In this document: piece by piece, positions 36,894 to 49,905 of the stretch
Position numbering within the stretch: position 1 is the first letter of the stretch
How the letters are laid out: every line of letters begins with the position of its first letter
Assembly (NCBI RefSeq): GCF_020360975.1
Contig: NW_025408678.1
Location: 2,046,001-2,110,000, forward strand
DNA length: 64,000 nucleotides
Reading direction: 5' to 3'
Source: Hirsutella rhossiliensis
Taxonomy: Eukaryota > Ascomycota > Sordariomycetes > Hypocreales > Ophiocordycipitaceae
Notes under the pieces: model-generated
What the model was told of the DNA's origin: nothing
Database searches by the model: none
The model's input: the letters and a program-made list of their open reading frames with translations, nothing else
Position numbers and translations under genes: made by a program

Positions 36894-38080
36894 GTAGGTC
36901 GATTACTTTTTATTTATTATCTCTTTAAGGAGTCCTTATCCCTTTTTAGAAGGTTTGCTTAAAAACCCCCCTTTTTACCCCTTATTACTAATTTTAATAA
37001 AGAGGTTCGATTTCGACTAGTTCTTTAATTTTTCGACTAACGGACTAAAAGGTCTATTAGGGTACTAGTCGGGCCTATTTAACTAACGGGACCGGGCCTA
37101 GAGTAGAAGGCGGAGCTAGGGCTAGGACTAAGGCAGCTATTAAAGATAGGGTTAAGGCTATCGAGGGAGGAAGAGCTAAAGAAGTAATAGTTATAGTAGT
37201 AGTAGTAAGGGCTATAGTAATAAAGGCTATAAGTCGAACCGTCTAGGTTAAGTGCTAGCTATAAAGGAATAAGACTACTTACTATTATACTCTAGTAGCT
37301 TCTTTATTTAGTTCCTAGCTAGCTTCTTAAAAGATAGTTAAGTAACTATTACTAATAGGCTTTATTAGTAGAGATATATCCTATAGCTACTAGCTAGAAA
37401 GAGCTTTTATTAGGAAGTATTAGTTAGCTTCCTTAAGGATCTCTTCTTACTTAGCTAGCTATAAAGAAGCTAGTAGATTCTTAGTAGAAAAAGCTCCTAA
37501 GTAGGCTATATAGGTCTTCTTAATACGGTTAGTTATATATCCCCTTAAGGGAGCTATTAAGGTCTTAAGCTTTAAAATCTATTACTTTAAAGTCTCTTCC
37601 TTTTAAAGAGAGATTAGCTTTATAGCACTAATAGATTTTATTCTTAGTATATAAGTAGTAGTTAGTAGCTTTATCTTATAAAGGTATTCCCTATAATAAC
37701 TCTTATAGTTACCTAAGGTAGTAGAAAAAGCTCTCTACTATATAAAGGTTAGCTTAAAGAAGAGGGAAGCTCCCTTTATAAATTCTATTACCTTAGGATA
37801 AAGAGGGGGCTTAAGAGGGTCCTACTTACTAAAGAAGACTAAATTATAGATAGTTCTATCTATATAAGCCCGTAGCTCCTTTACCTACTTATCTTAATCT
37901 TAGGGCTCTATAAGAATCGTCTTATAGACTATAGGGATATTAAAGGAGTCGTTTTTCGATATTATTATAAGGAAGGGTAGAAAAGTTAGTTAAAAATCGG
38001 CTTTTTTAGTAAGAAGGGTAAAAGGATATAAGAAAGGTGCCTTTTTATAGTAGCTAGAAGGTATAGGAATTCTATTTATC
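36894..38080 (-). pseudogene. gag-pol pseudogene of copia copy B, gag part
   Basis: Collinear with the Gag region of copies C and D on the minus strand, including the Ala/Pro-rich stretch near 37050-37230. The initiating ATG is lost. RIP stops are frequent. Confidence 0.8.
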
Positions 38081-38093
38081 CTAGGCTTATAAC

Positions 38094-38579
38094 TCTTATA
38101 AAGAGAGATATAAGAACTATATATAAAATATATAAAGGTAAGAGTAAAAGTAAGGGGTCGGATAGGTAGTATAGAGATATTTAATACTTATAGGGGTAGT
38201 AATTTTAGTAAGGGAGTAATTATTATATTACTTTAATTCTCCTTTTTTCCTTTATCTAACGCCTTTCTTTATACTTATTTAATATCTTAATTAATAAAGA
38301 AGATCTTACTTAAAGAAGCTATTAATATCCTTTTAACTACTAAGCTTTTTACTAGTTTTTCCCCTCCTTTCTAGCCGTTGCTAGTATATCTATCTTATCT
38401 CTTACTACCTTTATAAAAAGCTATCGCTACTTTTACTTCCCCTTATACCCTTACCTTCCTTTCTATACCTTATTTTAGCTCTTTCTTTCTTCTTTTATAC
38501 TAAGTATTTTTAGCTTCCTTAGTCCCTCTTACTAAAGGATATCTCTAAGTACTATAATATTAAGCTACGCTTTATAATA
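38094..38579 (-). repeat. 5' LTR of copia copy B
   Basis: Starts TCTTATAAAGAG after the primer-binding site (38081-38093 on the minus strand) and ends CGCTTTATAATA. Confidence 0.85.
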
Positions 38580-41063
38580 AATATAGTAGATTATTTTCTT
38601 TTTATTAAGTCTATTAATACTTATATAGGCTTTACTAGCTATAAATATAAAATTTAAAAGGTATTATATTAAGTAAGTATACCGCTATATAGTATATCTC
38701 TAGCTATAGCTTTTTTAAAAGCTTTAAGTTAAGCCTTATAACCCTTACTTTTTCCTTTACTATTACTCTTAATCTCTTTATATAACTATTTTATATAAGC
38801 GTTAAAAGGGCTAACTATATAACTTATATCCCTTTATTAGTTATATAATCTATTTATTTTATTATTAAAAGAGCCCTTTCCCTATTAATAATTAATATAG
38901 TTATCTTAACTTTATATTAAGTCTTAAGTAATACTATAAAGTTATTAAAGATATCTTTAATACTTATTTTTCTTTTATTAAGTAATAAAACCTTATAAAT
39001 ATATCTATATTTATAAATAAAGTAAAGTTCTTTTCCTTATTATATACTATTCTAAAGCTAAGGTAAAGGTTAAAGCTAACTTATACCCTTAGACCTTTAG
39101 GCCTTAAAGATAGTATTTTTCTTAAAACTTTACTCTTAGCTTTCCTTATTATATATATTTAATAGCTATATATTATAGGGCCTTAAAGCTTAGTACTTAA
39201 GTAGGCTTTTAATAGCTTCTTTAGTAATCTTAAACTAAGATACTTAAGGCAGCGATATTATAGGTTACCTACCCTTTTAGGTAGCGGTTTAAGCGCTTAT
39301 ATAACTATAAATACCTGCTTTTTATATTATAGGAGTATTCCTATTATAAATTAGCCTTTAAAGTTAGTTAGTTTAGTATAAATATCTTTTATAGGTTTTA
39401 AATAAAAGTATCCTAAGAGCTAGTTTTAAAATATCCTTATTATTATCCCTAGCTTAGCTAAAAAGACGCTTATTAGTATTTCTAAAATAAAGTAAGTATC
39501 TAGTAAAGTTATCCTTTTACTATTAATTATAGGGATAACTACTATTCTTACTCTTTATACCTTAAAGGCTTAGTCTTTAACCTAGACTTTATTATTAAAA
39601 CCCTACTTAAAGGTTCCTTCTTAAAACTATCCTAGGTTATTAAAGAGGCTAATATCGGCCCTTAAGTTATAGATTAATTTATTAGTAAGTTATAGCGTTC
39701 CCTTAATAGCTATATTTACTTTAGATAAAGTAACTATATTAATAGTCTTCCTTAGCTTATAATTACTAATAATAGTATTTATTAGTTCTCTTCCTTTAAT
39801 ATATAAATTAAGGGTCTAAGCTAGGCATTTTATTTTCTTATTTAAATAGTCCTTTAGCCGTTTTTTAATATTTTATTTAGCTAAATTACTATATTTCTAG
39901 CTTAATAAGGGTTTCTTATTATATACTACCTATAATAAATAGTAAATTTCCTATTAAACTATTAAGCTCTTAACATACTACTTATAGCTAATATACTTAG
40001 CTTAGGTATCTACTTTCCTAGAGATTTAATTAGCGCTTCCTTTTTTTATAAGTAGTTATAACTTCTTTTATAAGTATATTCTTATTTAAAGTTAGTAATT
40101 AAGTTTCTTAAAGAAAGTTAATCTTTACTATATCTTTTATTATAAAGGTTAAGAGCCTTTATTATTATAGACTAATATAAGTCCTACTTATTTACTACTA
40201 TAAGAAAATCCTATTTAATTCTTTTATCGTTAAGTATATCGACCTTAAGGTCTTATAAATCTATAATAATTTAGTCGAGCTATTCCGCTTAAGCTTTCTA
40301 GTTTTATATTTTTATTTATTAATAAAGCTTATATATCTCTTATAAATTAGCTTTTTCTTCTTTACCCTTAAAAGTAAGTATTAAGGGCTAGCGTATACTT
40401 AGCGTAGTAGTATAAGGCCGAATAATTATTTATCTAAAGCTAAGGAGAATGGAGGAAAACTCTATCTTAGTTATATTAGTTATTTATCTTCTTTAGTCCC
40501 TAGCTTAACTTATATTTAAGTACTATTTAGCCTAAGTTTAGGTCGAGCTCTACTAATATATAGGTTTACTTTAGCTTAACTTTAATATAGTCGCTATAAT
40601 ATAACCTTAGCCCTTTATAGGTATAGCTTATAATAATAAGATTTATTTTTTTAATTCCTTAATTTTCTCTCTTAAGCTATTTTATATTAGGGTTACCCTT
40701 TAAAGCCTTTTATTAATTGTTTTCTTAATTAATTCTTTAAGTATAATTAAGGCTTTTTACTAAACCTTATAGCGATTAAATTATAGCTAGAACCTTTTTT
40801 AAGGTTATAAAAAAAGTTTTTTATATCCTAGTATTATTTATTATAGCCTATTCGCTTTATAATAAATATAGCCTTAGCTTTATCTTCTTATTAAGAAGGT
40901 CTCCCTTTAAGATTAATAATAAATTACTCTTAGTCTAGCTATTAATACTATTTAAGCTCCTTTATACTATCTAAGTTAGTATATTCCTAAATCTTATAAG
41001 TCTAGGCCTATAACTTAATCCCCTTAATCTATAAGGTCTAATTAAGGCTTTCTTTTAGTCTTA
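38580..41063. other. RIPed DNA, probable old repeat, not assignable
   Basis: About 2.5 kb of AT-rich DNA between copia copy B and the small LTR element. Both strands were read for retrotransposon and transposase motifs without a convincing match. Fragments on either strand look protein-like (for example around 40150-40330), but no family could be named. Confidence 0.45.
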
Positions 41064-41068
41064 TAATA

Positions 41069-41245
41069 TATTATAAAGTAAGTAAAGGCATAGGCTTAGG
41101 TACGGTCTATTAAAAAAAGGTTAATAATTTATAAAGGGGAAAAGAAAGAAAAGTATAGGCCTAGCCTATATAAGCGTAGAGGCCGCTTATATATAAACTT
41201 AGCCTAGACCTTAGTCTAGGCCTATATAGGGTAAAAGCCTTTATA
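41069..41245 (+). repeat. LTR of family W, left
   Basis: Direct repeat of 49008-49184. It contains the self-complementary stretch 'CCTAGACC...GGTCTAGG'-like around 41200 and an AGGCCGCTTATA block. Confidence 0.75.
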
Positions 41246-42519
41246 TTATACGCTTACCTAGCTTTTAAAGAGGCGCGCTTTTAAATAATACTTAATACTA
41301 TATTTAAGGGAACGGAATCCTTACGTAGACTATATACGCTTAGTCGCGGAAAAAATATACGTAAATAATATATAATACCCTCCTAAGTAAGCTTCTTAGA
41401 TAGACTATATTATTAGTAGGGGCCGCGCCCTAGGAGTTAGGCTTTAATACTTATAGCTAGGGAGTAAAGGTATATAAAACGGCGCGTAGCTAGCTTTAAT
41501 AAGCTTATAGTATCCCGCCCCCTTTATATTAGCGTATAGTAGTAGCTCTTAGTACCGTAATATAAGGGACGGTACTCTAGTATATAAAGCTCCGCTCTCT
41601 CTTATATAGGGCTATATAGGTACTCCTTTTTACTATAGTTATATTATATTAGCGGCCTTCCTATATCTTAGCCGCCTTTTCGGTCGCTATAAGTATACGT
41701 TCTATTTATATAGTAGCTACTACTATAAGCGAGGGAACGCCGATAAAGCCTATAAAGGTATTACTAAGATTACTTATTATTAGAGTCGCTATCGTCGAAC
41801 CTAACCTCCTTTCCGTCCTAGTATATATGCCCCTCTACTACTTAGAGTACGTTTACCCGCGCTTCTTAGCGCGGGCACTTTAGAAAGTAATAGGATTTAC
41901 TACCGTAGCCTATATAGCGACCCTCCTATCGCTTCCTCTTTCTAGCCTTACTCCTTAAGGCAGAGATAGAGATATAGTATTACTAGTATTATCCTATTTT
42001 TATATTATAAAAGAAGACGAAAAAAGAAACTTATTACTATTAAGCTCGCGAAGAAGGTAAATAAGATCGGTATATATATTTAGTAGTATAGACCTTTCGC
42101 TTAGATAGGTATACTAATCTATATTTAAGCTTATAATAAGGTAATTATACTTTACTATATTAAGCTAGCTATATTTACTTACTTAATAAAGTACCTCTTT
42201 AAACTATATAAGGTAAGCTAGAATAGCTTTACTTTACTTTTAATAAAGCGTTATAAGCTCCTAGCCTACTAACTTAGCTATATTAGGTTCGCCGTAATTA
42301 GTATAGAGCTTTATAAGGAGATTAGCTAGTCCGTTTATACTAGTATATATAAATAGTAAGAGATACTTTTATAGGTATAGGGATAGGCTCGCGTAAAGAT
42401 AGTTAAATTAAGCGCGGATATCCCTTATTATAGCGCTATTAGTATAGAGCTTCGCTTTTATATAAAGTAGCTATAGCTTAAGCTCTATAGAGGAGCCGTT
42501 AAACCTACTAAGGTATAGT
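41246..42519 (+). other. Interior of family W, left part
   Basis: RIPed sequence with some GC-richer stretches (41400-41900). The plus strand from about 41900 to 42510 has a protein-like reading with few non-RIP stops, but no domain is recognised. It ends with ATAGT (42515-42519), the TSD of copia copy C. Confidence 0.4.
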
Positions 42520-42972
42520 TCTCGCGAAGAGAGATACGAGAAGTGCATATAAAATGCATAAAGGTAAAATTAAAAGTAAGGGGTCGGATAGGCAGGGCAG
42601 AGATATCTAAATCTTACGGGGGCAGCAATTATAGTAGGGGAGTGATTGTTATATTGCCTTAATTGTCCTTCTTTCCTCTATCTAACGCCCCTATTTATAC
42701 CCGTCTAGCATCTTAATTAACAAAGAAGATCCTGCTTAAAGAAGCTACTAATGTCCTTTTAACTACCGAGCTTTTTGCCGGTTTTTTCCTTCCTTTATAG
42801 CCGTTTCCGGTATATCCGTCTTATCTCTCGCTACTTTATGCTTTCCCTTATGCCCCTACCCTCCTTTCTATACCTCTTCTCGGCTCCTTCTTCTATACCG
42901 GGTGTTTTTAGCTTCCTTAGTCCCTCTTACTAAGGGATATCTTCGAGAACTACGAATTAGGCCGCTTCGACA
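42520..42972 (-). repeat. 3' LTR of copia copy C
   Basis: Starts TCTCGCGAAGAGAG and ends CCGCTTCGACA on the plus strand. The minus-strand purine tract CTAAGGGGTA lies next to it. About 450 bp. Confidence 0.88.
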
Positions 42973-43239
42973 TACCCCTTAGCTATGGCCTGCCCTTATA
43001 GTAAGGGCATAGCTAATACGGCTTTGGGCTAGTAAGCGTATAGAGGAGGTTCTTAGCTCTGCACTTCTCCCTTTACTCGAGGAGCAGGGGCCCTTTCGGT
43101 CCCTAGGCTCTTTAGACCTACTTAAGGAAAAGGGGCCTAAAGAGGGAAAGTCCTATAAGAAAGGGGCCTTAGAAGGGAAAAACCTAATTAAAATAGGGGG
43201 CCCTCTAAAGGGAAAAACCTCTTCCTTTTCTTTAGCTAT

Positions 43240-46200
43240 AGACGTTACCTTCTTATACGGGCTATTAGCTCCTCTCGTAGACTCTTAAGGCGGGCCTCTA
43301 AGGATAGCTTCTCTCGAACGTCTTCTAGCCTAATTTACTATAAGAAGATAGCTAGCTTCTACTTCGGTAGGGGCTTCGTAAGACCGTCGGCTTTTATTAA
43401 TACCGTTAGAACCTAATAGACGGAAATAAGTCCCCTTTAGACCTCTTAGCGTAACTAATACTAGTAGATATCGATATACCGTAGCTAGGTCGATAACTTA
43501 CTATTTTCCGTAAGAATTCGTATAGTCTGCGTGTTATCGCATTCTATAGCTAATAGGGTCGGAATTTATAGTCGTAGAGATATTAATAGCCGGCTAAGGA
43601 AAATCGCTTCTTTTAACGCTTCTAAAAGAGCTAGTAGCTCTGCCTCCGTACTAGAAGTTATAACGGTAGCCTACTTCGAAGCTCTCTAAGCAATAGTTCC
43701 TCTAAAAAGGGATATAATATACCCCTATAAGCTCTTTCTATCTAAGGAATTGTCTATAAAGGACGAATCGCTTAAATAGAGGAAGATTTCGGCAGCTAAT
43801 TTCTTCCTTTCCTGCCCTCCTAGGCGCAGACTATATAATCTCGTTAAATAAAGATAAAGGATAGCTCTATCTACTGCTTCTTAATGCCTAGGGCTAGGAT
43901 TCTAGTTATGCCTAGCTAGCCGGGAGACCGTAAAAGAGATATCCAGTCTAGTAGAAATAGCTAAAAAAAGCAGGGAGCCTACCTTCTATTAATATTAGTG
44001 TTTCTCTTGCTCCCTAGCTTAAAAGGACGGATTAAGTAAAAGCTCTTTATCTAATATAGGCGTAGAGGGAAGCTTCTTATCGAGGGAATTAGGGAGGAAT
44101 TTATAAGCGACCTTATCGAGATAGGCGTCCTAGGTAAGCTAGATAGTCCGTTAGGACCTATTCCGAAGGATTCGTATCCCTAGGAACCACTTTAGCTCCC
44201 CTAGCCTAGTTATCTTATACCTTTATTGTAGGCCTCGTATAGCCTCCTTAGCAGCAGCTTCTTCCTCTTTTAGGTAGGCCTAGATAATATTATCGACGTA
44301 GAAGAAGACCGTGATTTTACCCTTCTATATTATACACAGTTCCTAAGGGACTTTCTTAAAGCCTAGGGCTTCGAGGGAACCTATTAAATGCTATTACTAA
44401 AGAAGGGGTGATCTTCGTAGTCCGTATAGAGCTTTCCTAAGCTATAGAACCTTTCCTAGCTATTAGAAGCTTAGTAGAGGGCGCATATAGATAACTTCTT
44501 CTTCCTCGAGTAGGCAGTTAATAAAGGCGTTAACTATATCTATCTAATCGAGTTCGAGGTCGAATTCTGCTGCTATAGCTATAAGGGTCCGAAAAGACAT
44601 CCCTGCTAGGGTAGTTGCCCTAGTAGGAAGATCCCCTTTTTCCTACTAGTTCCCGTAGACAACTAGCCGGGCTTTGCACTTTTAAAGGAAGCCGTGTTTA
44701 TTAGTCTTATAGATAAAGACCTACTTATAGCTAAGGACCTGTTTTCCTCTTGCCTTTTCCTTAAGGACTTCTTCGAAAGACCCTATCTCTTTATATAAGG
44801 CTAGGTAGTCTTTCTAGGCCTAGAAAAACTAGTCTCTAAAGGGGTGTTTTTCTAGCTGCTTCTAGTTTGCTAGTAGGTCCGGGAGGTCTCTTTTATATAC
44901 CTTCCTTGCTAATACTAGCTTAAAAGCCGGCCTGCTATAAACGCTCTATAGGAACCGTCTTCTATTAGCGTTAGGTAGAAGTCGGAAAAACGATCGAAAT
45001 AAGGGAAAGGTTAGTCTTCTTTCGTATCGGGCCCTATACCTTCCTTTGCTTCTCGAAGTAGGGATAAAAAGGCAGCCGGATAATCCTTCGAGAAAGGTGC
45101 CTTTCCTACCCCCTTAGGGGTCGAGACGGGAAGACTAACTAAGAAAGCTGCTTCTAGATCTTCTTCTTCCGTAAGAGGAGGCGTAGGTAGGCATGCGTAT
45201 TCTAGCTCTACCACTTTCCTATAGTCTCCTTCTTCGTCTAGATCATCTAATCTAGTAGCTTCCTCTTTTTCTTTAAAGTCGGCGTTATCCTCGACTACTT
45301 CGACGTCGGTTTCTTCTTCCGTTTCCTCGTCTAAGACCTCTTCTTAAGACTATTAGGAAGGGGGGATTTAGATCTTCTAAATTAGCTAACGTTATAAGAG
45401 TAAGAGGGGCTATTAATCCTTCTTTCCGTCGAAGAAGCTAGATTTATCGAAAATTATATCCCTAGTTAAAATAACCTTCCGTAAAAGAGGAATCTAGATC
45501 TTAAAGATATTTATAGAATTATACCTAACGAGGTAACCAATAAAGGCTCTAGGATTAAGCTTTCTTTTCTTCTTCCTTTTTAGCTATATATCGGTAGTTA
45601 TTATATATGCCTTGCAGCCGTAGGCACGAAGGTAGGCTAGCGAGGCCCTCTTCTTCGTAAAGAGCTCGAGTAGGGATTTCTAGTCTATTCCTTAGGTCTT
45701 AAAAAGGGTCTCTAGGTCCCTATAGTCCCTTAGTCCCCTAGGGTCCCTTAGGGTCCGGTTCCGAAGGTAATAGGCGGTCTTAACGACTTCCTCTAAAGGT
45801 CGTATAGAAGCCTTATAGCAAGTCTTATTATACGGGCCCTTTCTATTATAGCACCCCTAATCTTTCTGCCCTCCGTTCTAGGCCTAGGTATTCGGTGCTA
45901 ACGGAAGGGGGTTAAGATGCCCCTTTTTCGAAGCTAATTTAAGATATCCTTCGTAAATAGCTCTCCGTTAGACCGTATCTTCTTTACCTCGTAGCCGAAG
46001 TAGGATTTTATCTAGTTAACGAAGTCCCTAAGGGCAGACTAGTTATACTTACTTAGGTAGGTCCGTAAGAAATAGGGGAAAACTATCCCTAAAAAGGCGT
46101 CTATAAAAAACATTACCCTAACGAAGCTTTCCTAGTCCCTAGAGACGTCGGTCTAATCGACCTAAATTTCCTTACACGGCTGGTCCGGCCGTATTAGGGT

Positions 46201-48170
46201 CCGTCTAGAAATTCGTCTCTTAGTCTTTCCTTAGCCGCAGTATTCGCATTCGACGGTCTTTAGGCCCCTTATTCGTACGCCTTATTATAGGCCTAGCTTA
46301 TATAAAGCTAGGGGGCCCGGGTAACTAAGTCGTGCGTGCTAAAAAAGACCGTCTCCTTAGGCTGCCGGAAGAGGGTCCTTTATAGTAGACCTATTCCTCC
46401 TAGTAGGGAAAGCTAACTTCTTAGGAGGTTCCTTCCTAAGGATAGGTCGGAATTCGAGAATAAATTAACCGAATTTTTCCTCGATAAGCCCGATAGTCTG
46501 ATTCTTCTAGACTAGCCTCGTAGGCTTAGACGTTATATCCTAGAAGATTCCTTCCTCTCGAAGAAAGCGGAAGGAAATTAGGCTCGTTAAAAATCGAGGG
46601 CAAAAAGCTACCCTTTTTCGTCGAAGAATTCGTATAGACCCGTTAGGTAATTTTATCGTGAAATTTACCCTTCCGTATCCCTCTATCTATACGGTTAATT
46701 CCCCGGCAATAAGGTATTCCCTCCGTGCCTTCTTAAAGGACTAGAATCGTAAGAGTATATTATAGATATCGAGGGAAGCACCGGAGTCGAGGATAGCTAA
46801 CTTTCGTAGGGGATAGTCGGAGGGTCCTAACGGGTGGTCTTACTAATCTATAGGGAAGACGAATGCCGGATTTACTATACTAACGATTTTTCCTCGAATT
46901 TGCGGTAGCGGCGTTAGTTACTATTTCTTAGCAACCCGAATCTCGTCTATCTTCTTCTATAACGAGGGGTCCTCCTTAAGAGACTATTATACTATTTCTT
47001 ATAGCCTCTTTAAAGGGTTAACTCCTTTAGGTCGGTTTTCCTCGAAGACCTGCTAGCAGTCCTCTAGCTAATAGGGCTTTTTATATACTTAGTAGGTAGG
47101 TCGATTCCTCCTCGTTCGTTTCTTCGAGGAATCCTCGTCCCGGTCTAGAAGGTCTGCTTAAAAACCCCCCCTTTTTACCCCTTATTGCTAATATTAACGA
47201 AGAGGTTCGATTTCGACTAGTTCCCTGATTTTTCGACTAACGGACTAAAAGGTCTATTAGGGGACTAGTCGGGCCGGTCTAATAGACGGGACCGGGCCCG
47301 GTGTAAAAGGCGAAGCCGGGGCCAGGACTAGGGCAGCTATTAAAGACGGGGTTAAGGCTCTCGAGGGAGGAGGAGCCGAAGGAGCAACAGCCGCAGCAGC
47401 AGCAGCGGGGGCCGCAGCAATAAGGGCTGCAGCAGCTGCAGGTCGAGCCGTCTAGGTCGAGTGCTAGCTACGAAGGAATAAGACTACTTACTATTATACT
47501 CTAGCAGCCTCTTCGTCTAGTTCCCGGCTAGCCTCTCGAAAGATAGTCGAGTAACCGTTACTAATAGGCTTTATTAGCAGAGATATATCCCGTAGCTACT
47601 AGCTAGAAAGAGCTTCTATAAGGAAGTATTAGTTAGCTTCCTCGAGGATCTCTTCCTACTTAGCTAGCTACGAAGAAGCTAGTAGGTTCCTAGCAGAAAA
47701 GGCTCCTAGGTAGGCCGTATAGGTCTTCCTAATACGGTTAGTTATATAACCTCTCGAGGGAGCTATTAAGGTCTCGAGCTTTAAAAGCTACTGCCTAGGA
47801 GTCTCTTCCTCTCGAAGAGCTTTACGGCACTAACGGATTCCGTTATCGCCGTACGAGCAGCCGTTAGTAACTTCGTCTCGTAAAGGTATTCCTTTCGGTG
47901 ACTCTCGTAGTCGCCTAAGGTAGCAGAAAAAGCTCTCTGTTATGCAGAGGTTAGCTCGGAGAAGAGGGTAGCTCCCTCTATAAAGTCCGTTGCCCTAGGA
48001 CGAAGAGGGGGCTCGAGAGGGTCCTACTTATTAGAGAAGACTAAATTATAGATAGTTCTATCTATACGAGCCCGTAGCTCCTTTACCTACTTATCCCAAT
48101 CTTAGGGCTCTACTAGAATCGTCCTACGGACCGTAGGGACGGTAGAGTCGGATTTCGTTATTATTGCGGG
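43240..48170 (-). pseudogene. gag-pol pseudogene of copia copy C
   Basis: Collinear with the 1647-codon frame of copy D. RT at 44289-44300 reads YVDN, so the second catalytic Asp is lost by a G to A change. An open 67-codon stretch (45011-45214) covers the linker between integrase and RT, starting 'MVELEYACLPTPPLTEEEDL', and is not a gene by itself. The Gag start codon is lost near 48145. Many TAA and TAG codons stand at Gln and Trp positions. Confidence 0.88.
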
Positions 48171-48303
48171 GAAGAGTAGAAAAGTTAGGTAAAAATCGGC
48201 TTTTCTAGTAAGAGGGGTAAAAGGAAGCTACGAGGGATATAAGAAAGGTGCCTTTTATAGCAGCCGGAAGGTATAGGAATACTATTCCTCCCGGGCTTAT
48301 AAT

Positions 48304-48761
48304 TCTCGCGAAGAGAGATGCGAGAAGTATATATAAAATGCATAAAGGTAAAATTAGAAGTAAGGGGTTAGATAGGCAGGGCAGAGATATTTAAATCTTA
48401 TAGGGGCAGCAATTATAGTAGGGGAGTGATTGTTATATTGCCTTAATTGTCCTTCTTTCCTCTATCTAACGCCCCTATTTATACCCGTCTAGCATCTCAA
48501 TTAACAAAGAAGATCCTGCTTAAAGAAGCCACTAATGTCCTTTTAACTACCGAGCTTTTTACCGGTTTTTTCCTTCCTTTATAGCCGTTTCCGGCATATC
48601 CGTCTTATCTCTCGCTACTTTATGCTTTCCCTTATGCCCCTACCCTCCTTTCTGCACCTCTTCTCGGCTCCTTCTTCTATACCGGGTGTTTTCAGCTTCC
48701 TTGGTCCCTCTTGCTAAGGGATATCTTCGAGAACTGCGAAATCAGGCCACGCTTCGCGATA
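48304..48761 (-). repeat. 5' LTR of copia copy C
   Basis: Starts TCTCGCGAAGAG next to the primer-binding site (48288-48303, minus strand) and ends GCTTCGCGATA. TSD ATAGT follows. Confidence 0.9.
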
Positions 48762-49007
48762 ATAGTAGTACCGCTCTTAGTTATATAAAGCTATGCTATT
48801 ATAAGAGGCTCTTAATTGCCTAGGCGAACTAAGTATTATATTTACCTTTAATTTACGACTATAAGAGTATAGATATTTTACGTATATATATATCGGTATA
48901 GGCGGTTTAACTAGACTAGGTAATTAAACGTTAGCTTTAAAGGTAGCTAAAAATAGCTATTCTATATATAGGGATATAGAGAAGGTAAAGTAAAGGGTAG
49001 ATTATAC

Positions 49008-49184
49008 TACTATAAAGTAAGTAAAGGCGTAGGCTTAGGTGCGGTCTATTAAAAGAAGGTTAATAATCTATAAAGGGGAAAAGGAAGAGAAGTACGGGCC
49101 TAGCCTATATAGGCGCGGAGGCCGCTTATATATAGACTTAGCCTAGACCCTAGTCTAGGCCTATATAAGGTAAAAGCTCTTATA
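49008..49184 (+). repeat. LTR of family W, right
   Basis: 177 bp, the same as 41069-41245 apart from transitions. It keeps more G and C. TSD TAATA follows. Confidence 0.75.
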
Positions 49185-49189
49185 TAATA

Positions 49190-49905
49190 TAATTATTCCC
49201 CCTTACTTCCTTTAAAAATATCTTAGGAAAATTAAGGGTTCTAGCTTAATAAGTAATATCCTTTTTTAAGGGATATATAATTTATATATTTCTAGTAGTG
49301 CCTTTTAATATAGCTAGGTTCTTTACTTTAATACTATAATTTAAGTATTATAATAGCGTTAATAGCTCGTAAATAGCTTTAAAGGTAATATTAATAAGTA
49401 AAAAATAATCTAGTTATATAGACCGGGCTTATAACTCTTAAGTAGGGGCTTAAGAGTATAGTAAAAGAAATAGGGGTATAAAAAGGTAAATTTAGTAATA
49501 TATATCTTAGTCTATTTATTAGGATAAGAGAGGGGCTTATATAAGTATAGTAACTATATATAGCTAGCTAAAAGAGGGTATTAAGATATTCCTATACCTA
49601 AGTTAAGCCTATATAATATCCTTAGGCTAAAGGAGTTATATTAGTTAGGCAGGCTTCCCTATATATAAACTGTTAGGTCTACTAGGTATACTTATAGCCT
49701 CTTATACTTACTCTCCTTAATATAATCGTATTTATATATATATAATATTTTAAACTAGTAGGGCATTAAAGTAGTATATACCGGTACTATTATAATAGAT
49801 AAAACTAATAGAGAATACTTCTAGTAGTTTAGTATAACTAGTAATATAGGTTTAAGTAAGGTTTAAACGAGGTTCCTATACCCGAGTTATACTCCTTAAA
49901 CGTCT
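49190..49905. other. Last RIPed stretch before the normal-composition region
   Basis: AT-rich and poor in CpA/TpG, with no motif recognised. Composition changes abruptly at about 49,905, where CA and TG dinucleotides become common again. Confidence 0.5.

Larger units (their letters stand above)
26610..38579 (-). mobile_element. Copia copy B (minus strand), split by a second copia family
   Basis: Same family as copy D in reverse orientation. The LTRs are 26610-27085 and 38094-38579. The interior is collinear with copy C, apart from the 5666-bp element inserted at 31223-36888. Without it the element is about 6.3 kb. The flanks are ATATA (left) and AATATA (right), so a TSD is likely only if one extra base is allowed. 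It is heavily RIPed. Confidence 0.9.
42515..48766 (-). mobile_element. Copia copy C (minus strand), full length, with TSD
   Basis: The element proper is 42520-48761 (6242 bp), TSD ATAGT at 42515-42519 and 48762-48766. The LTRs are 42520-42972 and 48304-48761. Mutation is intermediate: several long collinear stretches with copy D remain, including a CpG-containing GC-rich Gag segment at 47280-47460. It is inserted in the small LTR element W. Confidence 0.93.
41064..49189 (+). mobile_element. Small LTR element (family W, 177-bp LTRs) split by copia copy C
   Basis: The element proper is 41069-49184, with LTRs 41069-41245 and 49008-49184. These are both 177 bp and differ almost only by transitions. 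TAATA occurs at 41064-41068 and 49185-49189. The ends TATTATAAAG / TACTATAAAG and TTATA fit TG...CA after RIP. The interior is 41246-42519 plus 48767-49007, so without copia copy C the element is about 1.87 kb, too short for gag-pol. A purine-rich run (48980-49000) precedes the right LTR, which suggests plus orientation. No primer-binding site of the iMet type is seen. It is either non-autonomous or internally deleted. Confidence 0.75.

Noticed and set aside
38580..41063. DNA transposon (pogo or hAT type) on the minus strand
   Set aside because: Some frames look protein-like, but no DDE motif, terminal repeat or TSD could be shown.
1..49900. CRISPR arrays, bacterial operons, rRNA genes
   Set aside because: No regularly spaced repeats, ribosome-binding patterns or rRNA sequence are seen; the repeats are LTRs in a RIPed fungal block.
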